Of a DNA stretch of 64,000 bases, positions 59,401-64,000 are shown one piece after another; position 1 is the first letter of the stretch; every line of letters starts with the position of its first letter. The stretch comes from Chelonoidis abingdonii (Eukaryota > Chordata > Testudines > Testudinidae). The notes beneath the pieces are model-generated. The model was not told the DNA's origin, searched no databases, and saw only the letters and a program-made list of their open reading frames with translations. The position numbers and the translations under genes were made by a program. The DNA is taken from assembly GCF_003597395.2 (NCBI RefSeq), contig NC_133770.1, positions 201,999,597-202,063,596 on the forward strand. Direction: 5' to 3'.

Positions 59401-62112
59401 GAGGAACTGTGTACTGAACCTGGAAGGTTGTGGACTGTTCAAAGAGCCAACAACTATTGAGTAAGTTCAACAAATATTTAAACAGAATTCATGGGTTGAA
59501 TATGATATTGGAAGATTTCAGTTGTTCTACTGCTGAATAGGACTTCATCTCTCCACCAGTCCATGCCTTTGCTGTGAGACTGCATTGAGAGTCTAGTTGC
59601 TCTTGCAAATGATAGAGCATTTAGTGCTGGGAGAAAATGCATATTCTTTGTTTTTTTAAAGTAATAATTGAAAAATAATTAAGAGCTACTGTCCATTGGA
59701 GGTAGGTACCCATATGTTAGGCAGAGCCTCTATTAGTGGGGAGAGTACAAGAATCCCTTTGAATCTGTGAAGAGGCTCTCCCTAAATATACATTGCTAAA
59801 CAGTCACTATATCCAATGTTCTTTTCTTTAACCTACAATTCATTCAAAATTGGAAAAAGGCAATGTCAGTCACCAGGGCACCTTATAAGCCCATAGCTTC
59901 TCCACTGGGGAAGGGTGGCACCTAGTACCTGCTGTGTTTGCCATCCTACCCCAAAAGGAGTTTAGCAACTGGTTAGTATCTGTTGCTATTTCTGGTTGTG
60001 AGGAAAAATTGACAAAGTTTAGGACTATTTAGTCTTTAAAGAAAATGATTGAGATGCATTTTCATTGAAATATGTACAACTCATCTAATAAATCTCAATG
60101 AACTTGAAGTAGTCAGACAGACCACATATATAAGATCTAAAGTGAAGTTAGGATGGAATATGCTATCTTTACAAAGAATTCAAGGGGCTGGTATTTCTCA
60201 GAATAGGTGGAATTGGCTTCCAATTATGGTACTGAAGTGAAAAAGTATAAAGCATTGTTGAAACAAATTTTGGATGACTTTATGGGATTAATAAAAGGTC
60301 ACTGATAAATTCTGTTGATGGGAGTAGTAACCTTCCCCTGAATTAGAAGGAAAACTCATGTTATTTCATTATATGATTATTATTTTTTGCCTCCCTCCTC
60401 TGGCACAAAATTTTATAGTCTAGGATAGAGATGGCATATGACAGAGTTATCACAAAAACAGATCAAACATAATAGGTATATAGCCAGTGTCTACTGCTGC
60501 ATAGGTATAAGCTATGTATGTGACAAAGAACACTTTCCTTTCTATCTCTTCATTCAGTTTGGGAACATTGGCTGCTAATCACCTGGCACGAACCATAGTG
60601 GAGTTTACACCTTACAGGGAAGGTTGTCACCGGCTCCTGGTCAACTTCAGATGCCACAAGTTTGGCTACTGCAAAGGATATGCCAATGCTGTTGTGGAAA
60701 GCTCTGCCCCCCAAGCCGTGTGCAGCTCTGCCTCACAGGTTGTGTGTGGCTCTTCCCCCCAAGCCGTGTGCAGCTCTGCCTCACAGGTTGTGTGTGGCTC
60801 TTCCCCCCAAGCCGTGTGTGGCTCTTCCCCCCAAGCCGTGTGCGGCTCTGCCCCACAGGTCGTGTGTGGCTCTGCCCCACAGGTCGTGTGCAACTCTGAC
60901 TCCCAGTCTGCGTGCGACTATGTGTGCATCCCTGTGTGCAACTCCGCGAGTACCTCTGGTGGCCCCCTCGTATATGATTATGTGTGCCTCCCTGTCGGCC
61001 ACCCCATGTGCGAGTCTGTGTACCGTGCTGCGGCTGCCAGTGCCCCCTACTCCATGAGTGACAGTGTGTCCCGCTCTGTGTGTGACAATGTGTCCCGCCT
61101 CTTGGGAGTCCCAGTCTCTTTCTCTATGAGTGATCCCAGGTCCGCTCCAGCATCCAACCCTATGTCTGCCCCAGTGGTTCAAGGCACATGTGGCTCTCTT
61201 CCCACTCAAGCATCCTACCCCATGTGTGCCCCAGTGGTTCAAGGCATGTGTGGCTCTCTTCCCACTCAAGCATCCTACCCTGTGTGTGCCCCAGTGGTTC
61301 AAGGCATGTGTGGCTCTATGCCGACTCCCCCATCCTACGCCATGAGTCTCCAGATGCCTCCAGCTATGGGTGGCTCTCTGCCCGCTCCACCATCTTATGC
61401 CATGAGTCTCCAATTACCTTCAGCTGTGTGTAGCTCTGGGCCCACTCCATCATCCTACTCCATGAGTGTCCCAATGACTGAAGCTGCATGTGGCTCTATG
61501 CCCGCTCCAGTGTCCCACCTCACGTGTGGCCCAGTGTCTCAGTCTGTGTCTGGCCCTGTGTGTGCCCCAGTGTCTCGCTTTGCATCCCAATCTGTGAGCC
61601 CCCCAGTGGCTCACTCAGCATGTGCTCCAGTGTCTCGCTTTGCGGCCCGCTCAATGTGCGCCCCAGTGTCACGCCCCGTGGCCCGCTCTGTGAGTGTCCC
61701 AACTGCCCGCTCTGTGTGTGGCTCCAAGTGGGGCCCTTCATGCAACACGGTGAACCGCTTGGCAAGGGGCTTGGCCTCCCACTCTATGTGGAACTCCACA
61801 TGGGTCCCTGCATCCTACTCAGCACGGAGCTCTACGTTGCGCTCTGCATATGGTACTCTGCCTCATACTGAGCCTCAGTCTGCATATGGCACTCTGTCCC
61901 GCTCTGTGCCCCTCTCTGCCTATGGCTCTCTGGGTCGCTCTGATGCTTACTCTACATATGGCCCCCTCTCCCGCCCTGCCACCACATCTACCTATGGCAC
62001 ACTCTCTCGCCCTGCCCCCCACCCTACATATGACACTCTGTCCCATTCAGCACCCCGCTCTAAGTATAACACTCTGCCCCGTTCTGCCTGGGCTCTGACA
62101 AGGGAGCGCTAA
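47488..62112 (+). CDS. Transglutaminase-family protein with Ser at the catalytic Cys position and a long repetitive tail (13 exons, 1,170 aa)
   Basis: Join: 47488-47494, 50125-50304, 50593-50835, 52037-52155, 53231-53359, 53616-53793, 54774-54906, 55492-55595, 55708-55950, 56923-57249, 58238-58398, 59327-59460, 60558-62112. The frame is open throughout (3,513 nt). All four transglutaminase domains are present: N-terminal beta-sandwich (about 5-140), core (about 145-465), beta-barrels (about 480-608 and 609-701). A 469-residue tail follows (702-1170). No signal peptide, as usual for the family. The core motif is RPVRYGDSASLASVMCTV, where enzymes have YGQCW: Cys is replaced by Ser276, while His333 (YHCWNESW) and Asp356 (WQCLDPTPLE) are kept. 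There are 66 Cys in total. Gamma-glutamyl transfer is therefore unlikely; erythrocyte band 4.2 (EPB42) is a known family member that lost this Cys. VRRGQAFN and TVETG recall TGM5/EPB42, but I cannot place the orthologue. I infer a structural, disulfide-rich role. Confidence 0.85.
47495..50124 (+). other. Intron 1, contains a hAT element
   Basis: 2,630 bp, gtgagt to cctgcag. More than half is the element at 48437-49858. Confidence 0.7.
48437..49858. mobile_element. Non-autonomous hAT-type element (1,422 bp)
   Basis: Ends cagaggtggaagtaa and (inverted) cagaggtgaaagtaa. Flanked by exact 8-bp duplications ctgcaaag (48429-48436, 49859-49866). It contains an internal tandem duplication: 49190-49400 and 49610-49800 share gatcccctcatccc, ggtgaaattaacaagg-type and ctcagggaacagctgagttt blocks. 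An inverted copy of the last block is at 49025-49055. No transposase. Confidence 0.85.
50125..50304 (+). CDS. Transglutaminase-like exon 2 (residues 3-63)
   Basis: Acceptor ttttcctgcag, donor acag/gtaatt, phase 1 in and out. Encodes the start of the N-terminal beta-sandwich with the family hallmark VRRGQAFNFYVNF and the ending TISFTVETG. Two early cysteines (NCPHNC) are not usual in the family. Confidence 0.9.
50593..50835 (+). CDS. Transglutaminase-like exon 3 (residues 63-144)
   Basis: 243 bp, phase 1/1. Completes the beta-sandwich and ends LGDFYILFNPWCA, the conserved 'LFNPW' junction of transglutaminases. It holds nine Cys in 82 residues, several at positions where enzymes have small residues or Ser, which suggests disulfides. 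Confidence 0.9.
51319..51603. mobile_element. Foldback MITE in intron 3 (285 bp)
   Basis: Ends gggtacacctacac and (inverted) gggtaggtctacac, with TGT on both sides. The interior folds back (tgagcctgagtcagctgaca vs the left arm). Harbinger-like. Confidence 0.7.
52037..52155 (+). CDS. Transglutaminase-like exon 4 (residues 144-183)
   Basis: 119 bp as in TGM genes. DDPVYMYNEAHRKEYVLNEQ matches the conserved start of the catalytic core (D..Y......EYVL...G), ending ITSRPWHFGQ. Confidence 0.92.
52405..52745. repeat. Foldback tRNA-like repeat, two units, intron 4
   Basis: Two hairpin-like units: 52410-52510 (tagcccagtggtgagg ... taaccactggactata) and 52600-52735 (gaaggttagcacacttacct ... ccctaaccatctggct). 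I recognise the type as a common reptile repeat; the family name is uncertain. Confidence 0.5.
53231..53359 (+). CDS. Transglutaminase-like exon 5 (residues 184-226)
   Basis: 129 bp, phase 0/0, the family length. FEDGILDICLKLLD followed by RNDPVHVSMVVNHM corresponds to the family FE..IL..CL..LD and R.DPV.V...... motifs. Confidence 0.93.
53616..53793 (+). CDS. Transglutaminase-like exon 6, altered active site (residues 227-286)
   Basis: 178 bp, the exact length of the active-site exon in TGM genes. LSWNGSVPILQQWYKG is well conserved, including the Trp (253) that helps the active site in enzymes. The catalytic segment reads VRYGDSASLASVMCT, so the nucleophile Cys is Ser276 (codon 53763-53765) and the following Trp is Ala. 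Length is unchanged, so no residue is lost. An out-of-frame TGC lies at 53765-53767. Confidence 0.93.
54774..54906 (+). CDS. Transglutaminase-like exon 7 (residues 286-330)
   Basis: 133 bp, six bases shorter than the usual 139. MRCLGIPSRVVTNFYSPQRA is strongly conserved. The acidic loop that follows in enzymes is shortened and carries a Cys (FDCTGK). Confidence 0.9.
55492..55595 (+). CDS. Transglutaminase-like exon 8, His and Asp of the triad (residues 330-365)
   Basis: 104 bp, family length. RYHCWNESWMARRDL keeps the catalytic His (333) and WQCLDPTPLETG keeps the Asp (356). Extra cysteines lie between them (NQCCGDWQC). Confidence 0.93.
55708..55950 (+). CDS. Transglutaminase-like exon 9 (residues 365-446)
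   Basis: 243 bp, phase 1/1. CCGPTWVRSIKDGDLDLDYD, then YISTKCIGSDLREDITRAYK, matches the end of the family core, including the acidic residues near the Ca-binding region. The donor is tagGTATGG; reading through it opens intron sequence and stops at 56090. Confidence 0.92.
56923..57249 (+). CDS. Transglutaminase-like exon 10 (residues 446-555)
   Basis: 327 bp, phase 1/1. Links the core to beta-barrel 1: GSLKDKEAFYRAYRKI, then a Cys-containing loop, then IAMRLKMANCPVYGQDVCLQ (barrel strand) and AQVMTYNGCPLDQFWKDN, matching the family's 'YNG' strand. Confidence 0.92.
58238..58398 (+). CDS. Transglutaminase-like exon 11 (residues 555-608)
   Basis: 161 bp. Rest of beta-barrel 1: KIIPLHIPFDQYGSHLSDYN, then IMRVVAVSEPECGG and VNRDIVINKPPVDI, matching the family 'RDI.L..P' signature. 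Confidence 0.92.
58753..59300 (-). repeat. CR1 LINE 3' fragment in intron 11
   Basis: gtaagaacagccattctgga, then atcctgtctctgacaatggc, then atgattttatagacctctat: CR1 3' region read on the minus strand. It ends about 27 bases before the exon 12 acceptor. Confidence 0.8.
59327..59460 (+). CDS. Transglutaminase-like exon 12 (residues 609-653)
   Basis: 134 bp. LLGKPRMHATCTAEISFCNP followed by LRNCVLNLEGCGLF matches beta-barrel 2 of the family (V...F.NPL...L..C......G.GL). Confidence 0.92.
60005..60310 (+). repeat. Old CR1/L2-like coding relic in intron 12
   Basis: Reads like a degraded 3' end of a LINE ORF2 (aggactatttagtctttaaa; ttcagaataggtggaattgg; gatgactttatgggattaat). Multiple stops. Confidence 0.45.
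60558..62112 (+). CDS. Transglutaminase-like exon 13: end of barrel 2 plus repetitive tail (residues 653-1170)
   Basis: Residues 653-701 finish beta-barrel 2 (GCHRLLVNFRCHKFGYCKGY), where other transglutaminases stop within a few residues. Here the frame runs on for 469 residues in three tandem arrays (listed separately) separated by Ser/Val/Cys-rich linkers, and ends LTRER-stop. The tail is rich in Ser, Pro, Val, Ala, Cys (27), Tyr and Gln but has only two Lys. Local GC content and codon use differ from the rest of the gene because of the repeats. Open frames on the opposite strand here are mirror artefacts of the repeats. Confidence 0.9.
60703..60912 (+). repeat. Coding tandem array 1: 24 bp, nine octapeptides
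   Basis: Unit [GS]S[AS][PS]QxVC, e.g. GSSPQAVC and SSASQVVC, nine copies, the last degenerate (NSDSQSAC). Every unit has one Gln and one Cys. Two alternating subtypes (APQAVC/ASQVVC) show higher-order duplication of 48 bp. In-frame length changes only. Confidence 0.92.
61153..61512 (+). repeat. Coding tandem array 2: 60 bp, six 20-residue units
   Basis: Best unit SYPMCAPVVQGMCGSLPTQA. The first three copies are near identical; the last three diverge but keep SY.MS, the GS and the P..P frame. The most recent duplications are therefore at the 5' end of this array. Confidence 0.92.
61513..61730 (+). repeat. Coding degenerate repeats: APVSRFA motif region
   Basis: Irregular units around CAPVSRFAARSMCAPVSRPV, spacing about 13-20 residues, with Arg replacing the Gln of array 1. 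A transitional zone between arrays 2 and 3. Confidence 0.75.
61843..62094 (+). repeat. Coding tandem array 3: 36 bp, seven 12-residue units
   Basis: Unit S[AT]YGTLSRxxPx, e.g. SAYGTLSRSVPL and STYGTLSRPAPH; the last is SKYNTLPRSAWA. Each unit has one Tyr and no Cys. Tyr-Gly-Leu/Ser repeats recall structural corneous proteins by composition; this is not a homology claim. Confidence 0.92.
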
Positions 62113-62265
62113 GCTGTTCTGAATGCAAATACATATCATCAAAAATAGACAAGTAGAGATTGAAGCAACTAAATGAAGTTATGCAGGAAGATATTTTGAA
62201 GTGGTAATTTTATTCTTAGAGTGAGAGGAATAGACAAGATAATAAAGAACAGGATTTGTGGTTCT
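62113..62265 (+). other. 3' UTR of the transglutaminase-like gene
   Basis: First AATAAA after the stop is at 62241-62246, giving a 3' UTR of about 150 bases. A second AATAAA is near 62793. Confidence 0.5.
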
Positions 62266-64000
62266 GGCCATTGATACACACTTCTGAGGAGTGCCAGGGC
62301 GCAGCGTTCACCCAGCAACAGAGAAGTGCATTTGATACTGTGTTTGAACCACCTGGAACATGGTACTTTCTTTATGACAAATGAGTATGATCCCAGTCAG
62401 GACTGCTGGATCTCATAATCACACAGCTCATCAGCCAATCAGGTTGCTTTCTCAGCCTAATGACTTTATAAATGACATCCTTTCTCCCACTGATTTCTCA
62501 GCAGTATGCACTGCTCACCTATTTGTGAGTCCTGCTGAGCTTCACTGCTTACACCAGATTTCAATCTCTTTCTTCATCTCCGTATCAACCTCAATATTAT
62601 TTAAGCAGATGTAACTCTGGTAGTATATCAGTAATAGAAACTGCCACCTTTTTTAAGTCTTGCTTAAGAGGCATTGGAACCTTAGCTGCTGATATTAGTA
62701 TGTCACAGGTCGGCTTTAAATGCTGCCATGAGGCAATTAGAATTGTGGAGGTCACACCCAAACCCTCTCTGCCAAATTTGCCCTAGCTTCAAATAAACTC
62801 AGGTTAAAAGTTACTCTAGGGATATATTTGGATTTGTAGGCCTGGCCATATTCCAGTCCCAGTGTCAAAAATCCAGTGAGTCCAGTTATAGAGGCTGCAA
62901 AATTTAGTGAGCAACTTTAACTGCTTTGGTCTTTGCAAGTGACCACATGGTGGTTGTACAGTATATTCTGGTATGGCCCTTTTCATATATAGACTTTTGG
63001 GAAAATGCCCGGTTCTAGGTCCACGTCATGGATTTCATGAGTACAGAGTAAAGAATTGTTGCTAAGACATTTCTGACACAGTGTTTGAATTGGGGAAAGA
63101 ATACAAAGCCACCGAAAATTGAGGAAATCGTATAGCACTGCTACCTGAATCTCTCATTTCAGCACGGATCTCCTCTCACAGATTTTGGGAATCTAAGGCT
63201 TATTATTAGGATGAAAACTCCTCTGAGGGCTACTGTGGCATCTCTATTTATTTTCCTCTAGCAAATCATTGAATTAGCCGAGACACCTCGCACCTTCCAT
63301 CTTTTCCTCCTTGATGGTACAGCATGGAATATTTGCTAGGGATTTGGGCTCAAACAATTTTGCTGATGCCACGGATGCTAGAGCATCCATTAGTTGCAAT
63401 ATTATGCTATGTAGCCCACCTCTCCATGTGTCATGATGAGATTTCAGTCATACTAGGGGAATCTGAGAAGTGGTACTATCAACCCCTATGTATGAACAGG
63501 GTAAAGTATTTCAATGTCAGGGATATGGTATTTTGTGTTTGCCAGGAAAAAAAAGATCATTGCCTGGATATTGTATTGTGGTAGGCATGATTCACTGTCT
63601 CCAATGCAGTTTTTATTGTCTCCACTGGCTTTTTTACTAGAATTTTCTTTCATGGTGGACTATAAAAATACAAGTTAAAAACCAACAACTAGTAATTGTC
63701 TTTCTTTTCAGAGGTTTTCACAGGGGGGAGGAAAAACTTTGCAGAGACTTTGGACTGTGGATTCTTTTTTTTTTTTTATCCCTCACAGCACCTGCCACAA
63801 TCCTTCTCTATTCCATTTCTTCCTCTGATCTTCTATCCCAATTTGAACTCGTGTCTCCTGAATAAAAGATTCTAATTTCCTGTCACTGGAGGCTCCAGCC
63901 CCCACCATCCCTGAATTATCCAATCTGGCCTCAGTATAAAATGGATAGATTTTTACACGGGCAATTAAACCAAATCCTATCTTCACAGTAAATCTCTCCA
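62266..64000. other. 3' flank, no gene recognised
   Basis: Short ORFs only, without recognisable domains. No further transglutaminase exon seen. Confidence 0.45.

Noticed and set aside
60624..61057. Other + strand frames across the tail arrays (91 and 131 codons)
   Set aside because: Repeat periods are multiples of three, so all frames stay open. Only the frame joined to exon 12 continues the transglutaminase fold.
60781..61413. A 210-codon open frame on the minus strand opposite the repeat tail
   Set aside because: It mirrors the Cys/Ser/Pro codon repeats of the real exon. It has no start context or conserved motif, and its TH/GVG repeats are simply the reverse reading.
1..64000. CRISPR arrays, bacterial operons, rRNA genes or functional tRNA genes
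   Set aside because: Nothing of this kind is visible. The tRNA-like pieces belong to SINEs, and the direct repeats are coding arrays or transposon parts.

Overview
The window reads as vertebrate nuclear DNA, most likely from a turtle. Genes are split by GT/AG introns. The repeats are CR1 LINEs, Harbinger and hAT DNA transposons with foldback MITEs, MIR-like SINEs and solo LTRs, a mix I associate with chelonian genomes. The organism call rests on recognising these repeats and not on a search.

Region 1 (1 to about 4,790) holds the last two coding exons of a TMX3-like ER thioredoxin-related transmembrane protein on the + strand, followed by its 3' UTR. Region 2 (about 4,870 to 47,300) is a long intergenic stretch made of transposable elements and gene-free sequence. 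It includes a nearly complete but decayed two-gene Harbinger transposon (4876-8397), a hAT element split by a solo LTR (11177-13476), a CR1 nested in a Harbinger fragment (19519-21940), a Harbinger split by a solo LTR and a MITE (22890-24900), several foldback MITEs with exact target-site duplications, a 1,009-bp solo LTR (38525-39533) and a young CR1 fragment with an open 3' ORF (about 42126-42910).

Region 3 (about 47,350 to 62,250) is the highlight. It is a complete 13-exon transglutaminase-family gene on the + strand with a TATA box, a very short coding exon 1, family-typical exon phases and an unbroken frame of 1,170 codons. The predicted protein departs from known transglutaminases in three ways. 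The active-site cysteine (YGQCW motif) is replaced, so the site reads YGDSA (Ser276), while the His and Asp partners are kept. The core is unusually rich in cysteine (39 in about 700 residues). The last exon adds a tail of about 470 residues built from three successive tandem arrays: 9 copies of 8 residues with Gln and Cys, 6 copies of 20 residues, and 7 copies of 12 residues with a YGTLSR-like core. It looks like a transglutaminase scaffold turned into a disulfide-rich structural protein, perhaps of a cornified or extracellular layer; that role is inference.

Region 4 (62,250 to 64,000) is 3' flank with no gene that I can recognise.
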